From: Caulobacter sp. RHG1
GTDB lineage: Bacteria > Pseudomonadota > Alphaproteobacteria > Caulobacterales > Caulobacteraceae
Assembly (NCBI RefSeq): GCF_013181195.1
Contig: NZ_SMZP01000008.1
Coordinates: forward strand, 124,001-188,000
DNA: 64,000 nt
Direction of reading: 5' to 3'
The position numbers and the translations under genes were made by a program. Below the pieces are notes generated by a model. It was not told the DNA's origin. It did no database searches and saw only the letters and a program-made list of their open reading frames with translations. This document shows, one piece after another, positions 49,772 to 58,466 of the stretch; positions within the stretch are counted from its first letter, which is position 1; every line of letters starts with the position of its first letter.

Positions 49772-50592
49772 GGCTCGGAGAAGGTGCAATCGCCAACCTC
49801 GCTACGATTGCCTACGACACCGGCATGAACAGCACGCGGCTGATCGGGTTCTTCAACTCTTTCGGCCTCGATGAACCGGTCGTGCGTATGCTTGAGAACA
49901 AAACTTCGTTTGCCGAACAGGCTTGGCGAAAGCTCAACGGGACCGATCAGATCGCCGAAGCGATCAATCAAATCATGAGCCCGCATTTCTACCCCGGTGT
50001 GGGCGACCGCGAAAACCGGATCGAGGCTCTCCGCCGCTGTGTCGCTCGCGACGGCTTCGACCTAATCGATGACGGAAATAGGCTCGATTTCGTACCAAAG
50101 TCTGGTGCCGCTGCGACAAACGTTCTCCAACACCTTCGCGCGCATGGCGAAAAGATCAGTCACGAGAATGTCCTATCGCGCATTCGTAACATCGAGCGCA
50201 CTTGCGAGAGTAGCCCGGCAGACGCAATTGGCTCGGCCAAGGAGCTAATTGAAGCGGTTTGTAAGGACATCATCGAGCGATCGGGCGAGGCTTTCGACAA
50301 ATCAGCGAGCCCGTCGGCGCTCGTGCGGCAAACCCTGAAATGTCTGCACCTCGCGCCGGACGACATTCCTGAGCGAAGTCGAGGCTTGGACGCCATCAAA
50401 GCGACCCTCAACGGCCTCGGCAACATAGCCCATCAGATGGATGAGCTTCGTGCGCTGTATGGTTCGGGACATGGAAAGCCGAGTTCAGCCCGAGGCCTCA
50501 CCTCTCGCCACGCCCGCCTCGCAGTTGGTGCCGCCGGAACGCTCTGCCTCTTCTTGATTGAGACCTATGAAGCAGGAGGCCGCCAGCCATGA
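49768..50592 (+). CDS. abortive infection (Abi_C domain) protein inside the hsd operon
   Basis: The 274-residue protein has a C-terminal Abi_C domain: PADAIGSAKELIEAVCKDII near residue 150, a run ending in LGNIAHQMDELRALYGSGHG, then SRHARLAVGAAGTLCLFLIE near the C-terminus. The N-terminal 140 residues resemble the AbiJ-like helical region (YDTGMNSTRLIGFFNSFGLD). It starts within the hsdS stop and ends within the hsdR start (both ATGA overlaps), so it is made in step with the restriction enzyme. The known family is linked to phage-induced cell death or arrest; here it may back up restriction. Confidence 0.82.
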   Translation: MRLGEGAIANLATIAYDTGMNSTRLIGFFNSFGLDEPVVRMLENKTSFAEQAWRKLNGTDQIAEAINQIMSPHFYPGVGDRENRIEALRRCVARDGFDLIDDGNRLDFVPKSGAAATNVLQHLRAHGEKISHENVLSRIRNIERTCESSPADAIGSAKELIEAVCKDIIERSGEAFDKSASPSALVRQTLKCLHLAPDDIPERSRGLDAIKATLNGLGNIAHQMDELRALYGSGHGKPSSARGLTSRHARLAVGAAGTLCLFLIETYEAGGRQP

Positions 50593-53500
50593 GCGAATAC
50601 CGCCTCGCCGAAAAGCCGACCCTCGATGCGCTCGCCACGCTCGGCTACCAGCCGCTCTCGCCCGAAGCGGCCATGGCGATGCGGCAGGAGGAAAACCGTG
50701 TCATCCTCAAGCCAGTTCTGGTCGAGGCGCTGCAATCCCTGAACGGTATGAGCGCGGCCGACGCCGACGCTATCTATGCCGAGCTCTCAACCCTTTCCGA
50801 CAATGAGGAATGGCAGAAGAGGCTGCGCGGCGCCTACACGCGAAAGCTTACCGGCGAGGCTCAGGGGCGGAACATCGCCCTGATCAACTTCAAGCAGCCC
50901 GAGCGAAACCGCTTCCACGTCGTCCGCCAGTTCCGCGTCGCCGCCCAACGTTCGCGTATTGCCGACATCGTGGTGTTCGTGAACGGCATCCCGCTCGTCG
51001 TGATCGAGGCCAAGTGCCCGTTGAAGGCCACGGCCAAGGCCGAGGAGGCGTTCGAGCAGATCAAGCAATACGAACGCGACGTCCCGCGCCTGTTCTATTC
51101 CAACGCCTTCAACCTCGTGACGGACGGCATCACCACGCTATACGGCGCTACCGGTAGCCCTTCGCAGTTCTATGCCCCGTGGCCTGATGCGTGGCCCCGC
51201 CAGCGAGCCGACTTTCCCGATGACCTCGCCAAGGACCTCTGGTGCCTGCTGGAGCCTTCGCGGTTGCTGGACATCTTGGCTCACCTCATCGTCTTCGAAA
51301 CCGACCCTGAGAGCGGCCGGAAGATCAAGAAGGTCTGCCGCTACCAGCAGTTCCGAGCAGTCAACAAGGCGGTTGCCCGTGTCGCCGAGGGCAAGCTGAA
51401 GAAGGGGCTGATCTGGCACACTCAAGGCTCGGGCAAGAGCCTGACCATGGTGTTCCTTGCCCTGAAGCTGAAGACCCACCTGACGCTGGATGCGGACACG
51501 CTTCAGAACCCCAACATCCTCGTCCTGACCGACCGCATCGACCTCGACGACCAGATTTCCAAAACCTTCGTTGCCTGCGGACTGCCCAATCCCAAGCAGG
51601 CGGCGTCGGTCGGCGAACTGCGCGAGGCCGTGGCGCGCGGCGGCAACGGCCAGATTTTGATGTCCACGATCTTCAAGTTCGCCGGATCGAAACACCCGAT
51701 CCCGAACTCAGACAACTGGATCGTGTTGGTGGATGAATGCCACCGAACGCAGGAGAAAGACCTCGGCGCCTTCCTGTCGGCGACGCTGCCGGATGCCCGG
51801 TTTTTCGGCCTCACCGGCACGCCGATCAAGAGCACCGACAAGGACACCTACGCCCGCTTCAGCGAGCCCGGCGAAGGCTATCTCGACAAGTATGGGATCG
51901 ACGACGCCGTGCGCGACGGCGCGACCGTCCCGATCCTTTATGAAGGCCGGAAGACCGACTGGTCGATTAACGAGGCCGAGCTCGACATCCTGTTCGACCG
52001 TTGGTTCGTCGATTTGCCCGACGAGAAGCGCGAGAAGCTGAAGTCCAAGGGGCTGACGCTCGCCACCCTCGCCAAGCACCCCGAGCGCGTTCGGCTGGTC
52101 GCCTTAGACATCTGGGAGCACTTCAAGCAGGTCTGCCGACCGGACGGCTTCAAGGCCCAAATCGTCGTCGTGGATCGTGAAGCGGTCGTCCTCTACCGCA
52201 TGGCCTTGGCCCATGTGATCGCCGCCGACCTGATGAAAGGCGGCATGGACAAGGCTGACGTGAAGGCCAAGGCCGACGCCATGATCGCCTGCGTCTTCTC
52301 CAAATCGCAGGAGGACAACAAGCCGTCAGAAGACCCGGATGTCGCCGCCCTGCGGGCCGAGCTTGAAGGCTGGTATCTGGATGATGCGGCCGAAAAAGAG
52401 GCTAAGAAGCGGTTCAAGGCTTTCGGCGAGGAGCCATCCTTCCTGATCGTCTGCGACAAGCTGCTGACCGGGTTCGACGCGCCCATCGAGGCGGTGATGT
52501 ATTTGGACAAACCACTGAAGGAGCATGGACTCCTTCAGGCTATCGCCCGCACCAACCGGACCTGTTCGCTAAAGCGACCGGACGGTGTGGAGATCGAGAA
52601 ACCCCACGGCCGGATCGTGGACTACATCGGGGTCACCAATCACCTCGATGAGGCTCTGGCCTCCTACCGCGCCGAAGACGTGCAGAACGCTCTGCGCGAC
52701 ATCTCCACCCTTCGGAACGACCTAAAGGAAGCCCACGCCCGCTACGCCCGCCAAAAGCGGCTGATGGGCCTCGACGGCATGGACGAGAAGGCAGCGGCCT
52801 ACGCGGTCGGCAAGTTGGCGGCCGAAGACCGCGAGGACGACTGGTTCGAGCTTCAGCGGCTCGCCCGCAATTTCATCCGCGTCTACGGCGACCTGTCGCC
52901 CGATCCGGCGATCTTGGAGTTCACCGCCGACGTGAAGTGGGCGGCGGCTTTCCTACGGCTGGCGACACAGGTGATCTCCAAAGACGAGAGCGTCGATCAC
53001 AAGAGCTACACCGGGAAGATCAGGGACATGCTGGAAGAGCATGTCCACGTCACCGGCCTATCGACCACCATCCGCCTGCGCTCGATCACCGACCCAAACT
53101 TCGGCGACGACTTCGAGGTCGAGGAGAAGACCGAGGAAGAGCTTCAGGAGGCGTTTGTCCGCAAGTCGGCCGAACTTCGCCGCGTCACCCGTGAGCTGGT
53201 GGACAAGAACCCGGCCCAATACGGGCGGTTTTCAGAGAAGGTGCTGGAAATCATCCGCCGGTTTGAGGAGGGGCAGATCGCCGCCGCCGAGGGCCTGCGG
53301 GACTTCGAAGACCTGACCGGCGGCATCAACGCCGAACAAGGCGCCCACGCCGATCTTGGCATGGACGAGCGGGCGTTTTCGATCCTGCGGATCGTGGAAG
53401 CGTTGGCGCCAGATGTGGACCATGCCAGCCTGCAGGCCGCCGCCATTCAGATCGGCGACCTTTATGTAGCGGCCCTGCGCGACCAGCCCTCTTGGTTCTT

Positions 53501-53633
53501 CATGGATGGATACCGGAAGGACCTGCGGAAGTCCGTCCGACCCATCCTGCGCGCAAATGGGGTCGCGGACGCGGCGGCGGTTTGCGAGAAGATCGAAGAG
53601 TTCGCGATTCACGCCTACGCCGGATCGTCCTGA
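50589..53633 (+). CDS. hsdR: type I restriction endonuclease subunit HsdR
   Basis: HsdR translocates and cuts unmodified DNA using ATP. The 1014-residue protein has an N-terminal PD-(D/E)XK nuclease domain with VVIEAKCP near 137-143 and an SF2 helicase with Walker A HTQGSGKS near 277. The DECH box lies near 383, motif III GLTGTP follows, and IARTNRT appears in the second RecA domain. A C-terminal helical domain completes it. Length is normal and there is no truncation. The 1-base overlap TGATG with the metallopeptidase gene follows. Confidence 0.96.
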   Translation: MSEYRLAEKPTLDALATLGYQPLSPEAAMAMRQEENRVILKPVLVEALQSLNGMSAADADAIYAELSTLSDNEEWQKRLRGAYTRKLTGEAQGRNIALINFKQPERNRFHVVRQFRVAAQRSRIADIVVFVNGIPLVVIEAKCPLKATAKAEEAFEQIKQYERDVPRLFYSNAFNLVTDGITTLYGATGSPSQFYAPWPDAWPRQRADFPDDLAKDLWCLLEPSRLLDILAHLIVFETDPESGRKIKKVCRYQQFRAVNKAVARVAEGKLKKGLIWHTQGSGKSLTMVFLALKLKTHLTLDADTLQNPNILVLTDRIDLDDQISKTFVACGLPNPKQAASVGELREAVARGGNGQILMSTIFKFAGSKHPIPNSDNWIVLVDECHRTQEKDLGAFLSATLPDARFFGLTGTPIKSTDKDTYARFSEPGEGYLDKYGIDDAVRDGATVPILYEGRKTDWSINEAELDILFDRWFVDLPDEKREKLKSKGLTLATLAKHPERVRLVALDIWEHFKQVCRPDGFKAQIVVVDREAVVLYRMALAHVIAADLMKGGMDKADVKAKADAMIACVFSKSQEDNKPSEDPDVAALRAELEGWYLDDAAEKEAKKRFKAFGEEPSFLIVCDKLLTGFDAPIEAVMYLDKPLKEHGLLQAIARTNRTCSLKRPDGVEIEKPHGRIVDYIGVTNHLDEALASYRAEDVQNALRDISTLRNDLKEAHARYARQKRLMGLDGMDEKAAAYAVGKLAAEDREDDWFELQRLARNFIRVYGDLSPDPAILEFTADVKWAAAFLRLATQVISKDESVDHKSYTGKIRDMLEEHVHVTGLSTTIRLRSITDPNFGDDFEVEEKTEEELQEAFVRKSAELRRVTRELVDKNPAQYGRFSEKVLEIIRRFEEGQIAAAEGLRDFEDLTGGINAEQGAHADLGMDERAFSILRIVEALAPDVDHASLQAAAIQIGDLYVAALRDQPSWFFMDGYRKDLRKSVRPILRANGVADAAAVCEKIEEFAIHAYAGSS

Positions 53634-54445
53634 TGCCCAGCCTCCGCATCGGCCAGACCGAGATCGCCTATGAACTTCGACGAACCGCCACGGCGGCGGA
53701 GCGCCGGATCACGGTGACGCCCGGCTATGTCGAGGTCTTGGCCCTGACTACGGACGACGACGCGGCCATTGAAGGCTTCCTCGACCGCAAGCGCCAATGG
53801 CTCTTCGAAACCATACGCGAGCTTGAAGAGCAGACCGCGACCCAGCACGTCGTGCCGCGTTTCATGACGGGTTCGAAAATTCCCTTCCGGGGGCGAATGT
53901 CTTCCCTGACGGTTCGGCGTCATGACGGCGCGGGTGTTCAGGTCACGCACAAAGCGGGCTTCCTCGTTGACCTACCCTCGTGGGTCGAGGCCGAGACGGC
54001 CGACGCCATCGTGGCCCTGCACGTCAAGCTATGGCTCAAGCGGCAAGTGCGTCAGGACGTAAACGCCATCGCTGCCGCCTATCAGAAGCGGCATGGTCTT
54101 AAGCCACGTGCGATCCGCGTCGCTGACATGAAATCCGGCTGGGGCTCGTGCGGCGCCGAGGGCGCTATCCACATCAACTGGCATCTGGCTTTCGCACCCA
54201 GACGGGTGCTGGAGTATGTCGTCGTCCATGAGCTGGCCCACCTGAAGCATCGCTCCCATGGCGAGGCGTTCTGGGCGTTCTTGGCATCGATCCTACCAGA
54301 CTACCAACGCGCCAAGGCTTGGCTCGACCGGCATCAGGCGTCTTTGGATTCTGGGTTCTTGGATGCTCCAGCGCGCCGCACGGCACCGGCTCGATGCAAG
54401 CTTGAGGTCTCGCATTCCAGCCTGACAGAACCGCTGCCCGCATAA
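53633..54445 (+). CDS. YgjP-type M48 metallopeptidase at the end of the hsd operon
   Basis: The 270-residue protein matches the YgjP/DUF45 (WLM-like) metallopeptidase family: the zinc site VVHELAHLKHRSHGEAFW with HELAH at residues 199-203, preceded by MKSGWGSCGAEGAIHINWHL. The ATG at 53633 shares one base with the hsdR stop, so expression is coupled. Such peptidases are often encoded beside type I restriction genes; the substrate is unknown, possibly a complex subunit under stress. Confidence 0.9.
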   Translation: MPSLRIGQTEIAYELRRTATAAERRITVTPGYVEVLALTTDDDAAIEGFLDRKRQWLFETIRELEEQTATQHVVPRFMTGSKIPFRGRMSSLTVRRHDGAGVQVTHKAGFLVDLPSWVEAETADAIVALHVKLWLKRQVRQDVNAIAAAYQKRHGLKPRAIRVADMKSGWGSCGAEGAIHINWHLAFAPRRVLEYVVVHELAHLKHRSHGEAFWAFLASILPDYQRAKAWLDRHQASLDSGFLDAPARRTAPARCKLEVSHSSLTEPLPA

Positions 54446-54483
54446 CATTCGAGTAAAGGTTTTTGCTCTATTTTTGGCTCGAC

Positions 54484-55671
54484 ATGCCGTTCGACGCCGC
54501 CCAAAAAGTCAACGAAACTGCCACCCCCGTCGGGGCCGAGGGCCTTGGGGCGAGCCTGCGAGCGCTTCGACGCCACCGCCGCCTCACCCAGCTTCAACTG
54601 GCGACGTCCGCCGCCATGGACATCGCCACCGTCCGACAACTGGAGGCAGGCGGAGGAACTGTCGCTCCGCTCCTGCGCGCGACAGGCATTCTAAACGGAC
54701 GCTTCGTCGGCCAGCCCCCTGAAATGGCGCTCGGGGCTTGGATCGCGGCCGCCCGGAAGGCCGCCGGACTGACCCAGTCCGCACTCGCCGCGCTCGTGGG
54801 CGTGAGTAAACCGACCGTTGTCCAGATCGAACACGGCCAAGGCTCTATCAGGAGCCTGACCGGCGCGATGACGTCGCTCGGGTTGGCACCGGAACTGACG
54901 CCTCGATCCGCGCTCGGCCTCGGTATGCAGCTCTACGAGGGCGATTGCCTCGACATATTGCCGCTCCTTCCCGACAGGTCGGTGAATACGATTATCACCG
55001 ATCTGCCCTATGGCTCGACCGAGTTGGATTGGGATCAGCCTATCCCGCTCGAACCGTTGTGGGACCAGTTTCGAAGGCTGCTGACGCCTAATGGCACCGT
55101 GATAATGACGGCCAGCCAGCCATTCACGTCGCACCTGATCACCAGCAATTTGGCTTGGTTCAAATATAGTTTGGTCTGGGAGAAAACCCGGCCAACCGGC
55201 TTTTTGCATGCGAAGCATATGCCGCTAAAAAAGCACGAGGACGTCTGTGTGTTTTCGCCCGGCGTCGTTGTCGGCAGGCACCGCAGCGAGCGGCAGATGA
55301 CCTACCATCCGCAAAATCTGGAACCGCTTCCGACGCCAAAACACAGAGCCAACGGCTATACCCACGGCACGTTCATCGGCAGGAAGCTGGGCGCGTCCAC
55401 AGTCCAGACACATACCGGCTATCCGACGTCGATACTGCGGTTTGCCTCTGAAGCCGCGCCGATCCACCCGACCCAAAAGCCTATCGATCTCATGCGCTAT
55501 TTGGTCCGAACATACAGCCACCCCGGCGACACGGTGATGGATGTTTGCATGGGGTCCGGCACTACCGGCGTCGCGGCCGTTCTGGAAGGCAGGCAGTTCA
55601 TCGGCATTGAGCTTGATGCTGAGTATTTTCAGGCAGCATCAATGCGGCTGGCCCAATGCCTCAAGCCTTAG
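54484..55671 (+). CDS. DNA methyltransferase (beta class) with two N-terminal HTH domains
   Basis: The 395-residue fusion has two XRE-like helix-turn-helix units (about 21-75, LGASLRALRRHRRLTQLQLA, and 82-136, LGAWIAAARKAAGLTQSALA) followed by an N6-adenine/N4-cytosine methyltransferase. Catalytic motif IV is TDLPYG near 172-177 (DLPY instead of DPPY), and SAM motif I, DVCMGSGTTG, is near 353-362; motif IV before I marks the beta class. The HTH part may bind its own promoter, as in some autoregulated methyltransferases. It is 38 bp after the metallopeptidase gene. No cognate endonuclease is beside it. Confidence 0.88.
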   Translation: MPFDAAQKVNETATPVGAEGLGASLRALRRHRRLTQLQLATSAAMDIATVRQLEAGGGTVAPLLRATGILNGRFVGQPPEMALGAWIAAARKAAGLTQSALAALVGVSKPTVVQIEHGQGSIRSLTGAMTSLGLAPELTPRSALGLGMQLYEGDCLDILPLLPDRSVNTIITDLPYGSTELDWDQPIPLEPLWDQFRRLLTPNGTVIMTASQPFTSHLITSNLAWFKYSLVWEKTRPTGFLHAKHMPLKKHEDVCVFSPGVVVGRHRSERQMTYHPQNLEPLPTPKHRANGYTHGTFIGRKLGASTVQTHTGYPTSILRFASEAAPIHPTQKPIDLMRYLVRTYSHPGDTVMDVCMGSGTTGVAAVLEGRQFIGIELDAEYFQAASMRLAQCLKP

Positions 55672-55902
55672 AAGTAGAGGTAATGAGGTCCGCCTGCCGG
55701 TTTTGAACTTAACCATCCAAATGCTCCCTTAGGGGCATACCGAGGAAACGTTTTAGCGCGCGAGCTTCGCTCACGCGGACCTCAGCGACCGCTTCGGCTG
55801 TCGCCTTCGCTTCTCGCCTTCGGTCGGTTTTCAATCAATCCAATCAAATATGGTGTGCAAGCGATGTTGTTGGCTTCTCTTGCGCTCAGATTAGCTTTTA
55901 TC

Positions 55903-55968
55903 CCCCCTGTTCCTCACCCCCCTCTGCCTGAGAAGCGGTTCAGGCAGAGGGGGGTGAGGAACAGGGGG
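55903..55968. repeat. 29-bp perfect inverted repeat (hairpin)
   Basis: Left arm 55903-55931 and right arm 55940-55968 are exact reverse complements (29 bp) around the 8-base loop GAAGCGGT. The arms are rich in C/G runs and read CCCCCTGTTCCTCACCCCCC then TCTGCCTGA. No U-tract follows on either strand. It lies well outside any gene. Confidence 0.9.
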
Positions 55969-56009
55969 ATTGTAACTTTCTCGGACGAGTCAGCTTCTGT
56001 AGGAGGCGT

Positions 56010-56213
56010 TTGGTTGTTACACCGCGAGTGGTTTCCCGAGACCTCGCAATTACCTCGACTTCCCGACCCCACAGCACCGACTTCGTTCCACCTGAAGGTT
56101 GGAGCTTTGGGGACTTGGACTGCGATGTCGCTTTCGCATTTTCATCGGCCCGCCTTGCACTCCCGGTGAACGATACATCTGGCCGCCCCATCGTGTGGGA
56201 CGTTGCTGCTTGA
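56010..56213 (+). CDS. possible small protein, 67 aa
   Basis: A TTG-initiated frame of 67 residues preceded by AGGAGG at 56001-56006. The C-terminal half (DCDVAFAFSSARLALPVNDT, then SGRPIVWDVAA) reads more like protein than the rest of the stretch. Codon use is not strongly backbone-like, the spacing from the ribosome site to TTG is short (3 bases), and no family is recognised. It is a weak candidate only. Confidence 0.25.
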   Translation: MVVTPRVVSRDLAITSTSRPHSTDFVPPEGWSFGDLDCDVAFAFSSARLALPVNDTSGRPIVWDVAA

Positions 56214-56642
56214 ACTGGGTCGAAACGGTTCGTTGCCACCGGCCACGGTGACAACTGCACTGCCGGGCTCTACAGACCGCACGGCAGTCGCCTTGGCTCC
56301 CATCGGTTCGGGTGGACCACGACTTCTATAATCTGGCGTGGATACCAACCCACACGTGGCCCCTTCGGGCCTTACGGACGACCGGGACCGATCCCGTTCC
56401 GGTGGCGCTCCCTACGCCATTCCTGTGCCGGTCACGAGTTTACGCCCAGCCTTTTCCAGTTTTGCGGTGGGGTCCGCTTCATGACCGCCGATGGCGATCC
56501 CCCGAGAGACACGGTCGCTGATTGAGCAGGGCCGCTGGGCGGTCCACATTGGTATTTAGCCAGCGACGGAAATTCCCGTCCATATCCGCGTCACCGGGAG
56601 CATGACGACACCACGCAATTTTCGGTAGAATTGCCGCATGCC

Positions 56643-57533
56643 ATGACCTACCTCCACACGATGACCGACTACAAAGAAGCCTTCTCCAAGCACGGCTTTT
56701 TGGCAAAAGAAATCCAAGGCCACGTGCCCACGATCCGTGCAGCTAACGCGGATTGGTTCGCCTTTGCCGACAAACTGAACGACCGCCTCCAGATCATCGC
56801 TATCGACGGTTCAGAGCAGATCACCGGCGCCAAGCGCGGTGGGTCGCAGAGCCCCGAAACGGTAGCCACAATGTTGATGTGGCGTTGCCTTGGGAATTAT
56901 CAGGGCATGGTCTTGATGGCTGAGCGCGGGATGAACGCCGAAGCGGGCATCCTTGCTCGCAGCCTGCTGGAAGCCTGCTTCCAGTTGGCAGCGATGACTG
57001 CCGACACGCCGGAGGCCTTGGACCTGATCTGGTTCGACGCCGCGAAGTCGCGGCGTGGGCTCTACAAGTTCATCCTCGAAATGGACAACGTGGACCCGAT
57101 ACAGCGAACCGCCATCGAAGCCAAACTGGCCGAACTCAACGCGCGGATCGACAAGCAACTTGCCGAGCGTGCCATCCGCCTTGCTTTGGACCCGACAGGC
57201 CGCAGACTTCCGGACACTGGCGTGAAGACATTCGCAGACAAGGGGCCACTCAATACGCAATATCTACACTACAAGCATCTATCCGATGAGGCGGCACACC
57301 CGTCTTTATCGTCTATGCACAAGCACTTGAACATCGCGCCTGACGGTAAGTCGTGGAGCAATTTTCTGATTGGCCCCAACGAGGATGGCGGCATCAAACA
57401 GACGCTCGCCCGCGCTTCCAAATTCATGTTTTACGTCGGCGTGGCTTACGCCGAGATCACGAACATCGACTTTGTCGATGCGTCGGACATCGGTGCCGAG
57501 TTGGAAGAGCTGAATAGCAAACTTGCCCGTTGA
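56643..57533 (+). CDS. DUF5677-family protein
   Basis: The 296-residue helical protein fits DUF5677: RGMNAEAGILARSLLEACFQ with the R-xx-x-E-A pattern near 105, an acidic middle (DLIWFDAAKSRRGLYKFILE), and the late block YLHYKHLSDEAAHPSLSSMH, then LARASKFMFYVGVAYAEI. The His/Asp residues in the late block may be functional, as in HEPN-type helical toxins, but no activity is known. ATG at 56643 is chosen among several close starts. It precedes the membrane-anchored gene by 75 bp on the same strand. Confidence 0.75.
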   Translation: MTYLHTMTDYKEAFSKHGFLAKEIQGHVPTIRAANADWFAFADKLNDRLQIIAIDGSEQITGAKRGGSQSPETVATMLMWRCLGNYQGMVLMAERGMNAEAGILARSLLEACFQLAAMTADTPEALDLIWFDAAKSRRGLYKFILEMDNVDPIQRTAIEAKLAELNARIDKQLAERAIRLALDPTGRRLPDTGVKTFADKGPLNTQYLHYKHLSDEAAHPSLSSMHKHLNIAPDGKSWSNFLIGPNEDGGIKQTLARASKFMFYVGVAYAEITNIDFVDASDIGAELEELNSKLAR

Positions 57534-57608
57534 ACTGCGGCGTCGCAGCTTGAGCGTGGCCGCGATCACTGGAACGACGTGTTTGGCCGACGAGGTAGGG
57601 ACATCGCC

Positions 57609-58466
57609 GTGGAAGTTGACTTGATCGCGTTTGCGAAATGGCTGGGCATCCCGGTGTTCAGTGGACTGGCGGCATGGGTTGCGGCTTACAGCTACCTCAA
57701 GTTTGCGGGCGAGAAGGCTATCGAGAACGCCCTTCAGAAGGACCTAAAAAAGTTCGAGCATGGACTGACGAGTGACATCGAGAAGTTCAAGGCCGAAGAG
57801 GCCCTGAAGAATGAGGTCTTCAAGGCGACCCAGACCGACAAGATCGAGCACTTCCGGTTCGACGTACTGGTGTCATTGGATCGGACCACCAAGCTCCACG
57901 AGCAGGAGTTCAAGGTGCTGCCCCGAGCATGGCACCTTCTCCACGTAGCCGGTGGCGCCACAGGCAAGATATCGCCGCGCAACGTCGCAGGCCGCCCCAT
58001 TGTCGAGAATCTGGAGCCCGACGTGTACTCGCGCTTCCTCGACACCTACCAGTTCTCGGAGATCGATAAGGACAGGCTGCGTACACTCGTCGGCAGAGAA
58101 CGACAGGACGAGTTCGTAAAGGGGGTGGAATTCCTCGAACTTCAGGCCGCAAGAAAGGCCCACTCCAAGTTCAACAACTACCTTCTGTCGTTCGGCATCT
58201 TCGTTCAGAAGCCGTTGCGTGATCGGTTCAAAGAATTCTCCAGCCTGATCGGCGCGGCGAACTCCGAGGCGGCGTTTGAGCGCGAGCTGGGCCGGATACC
58301 GGGCGCTAACCAGCGCGAGGCCCGAGACGCCTTCACCGTCGAATGGTCCCCAAAGATTGCGGAATTCGAGGCCGACGTTCAGCGCCGTCTCTGGGAAGCA
58401 CGCCTACCCAGTATCGATCAGCGCGATCCAGAAGTTGGCGTAACAGAGAACCCCGCAACTAACTGA
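57609..58466 (+). CDS. membrane-anchored helical protein, 285 aa
   Basis: An N-terminal helix (AKWLGIPVFSGLAAWVAAYS) anchors the protein, followed by a charged helical or coiled-coil region (LQKDLKKFEHGLTSDIEKFK, then AEEALKNEVFKATQTDK) and a soluble domain to residue 285. No catalytic motif is visible and the family is not recognised. A GTG at 57609 is preferred because the helix starts directly after it; an in-frame GTG at 57579 is possible. It is convergent with the large recombinase gene, overlapping its 3' end by 8 bp. Confidence 0.65.
   Translation: MEVDLIAFAKWLGIPVFSGLAAWVAAYSYLKFAGEKAIENALQKDLKKFEHGLTSDIEKFKAEEALKNEVFKATQTDKIEHFRFDVLVSLDRTTKLHEQEFKVLPRAWHLLHVAGGATGKISPRNVAGRPIVENLEPDVYSRFLDTYQFSEIDKDRLRTLVGRERQDEFVKGVEFLELQAARKAHSKFNNYLLSFGIFVQKPLRDRFKEFSSLIGAANSEAAFERELGRIPGANQREARDAFTVEWSPKIAEFEADVQRRLWEARLPSIDQRDPEVGVTENPATN

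Larger units (their letters stand above)
55672..56642. other. 970-bp stretch with few or no genes
   Basis: Between the methyltransferase and the DUF5677 gene I find no convincing protein gene longer than about 70 codons. The stretch holds a 29-bp hairpin (55903-55968), runs of short palindromes, and a possible small ORF at 56010-56213. From 56214 to 56642 I see nothing I can name. A regulatory RNA, recombination site or decayed gene remains possible. Confidence 0.6.
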
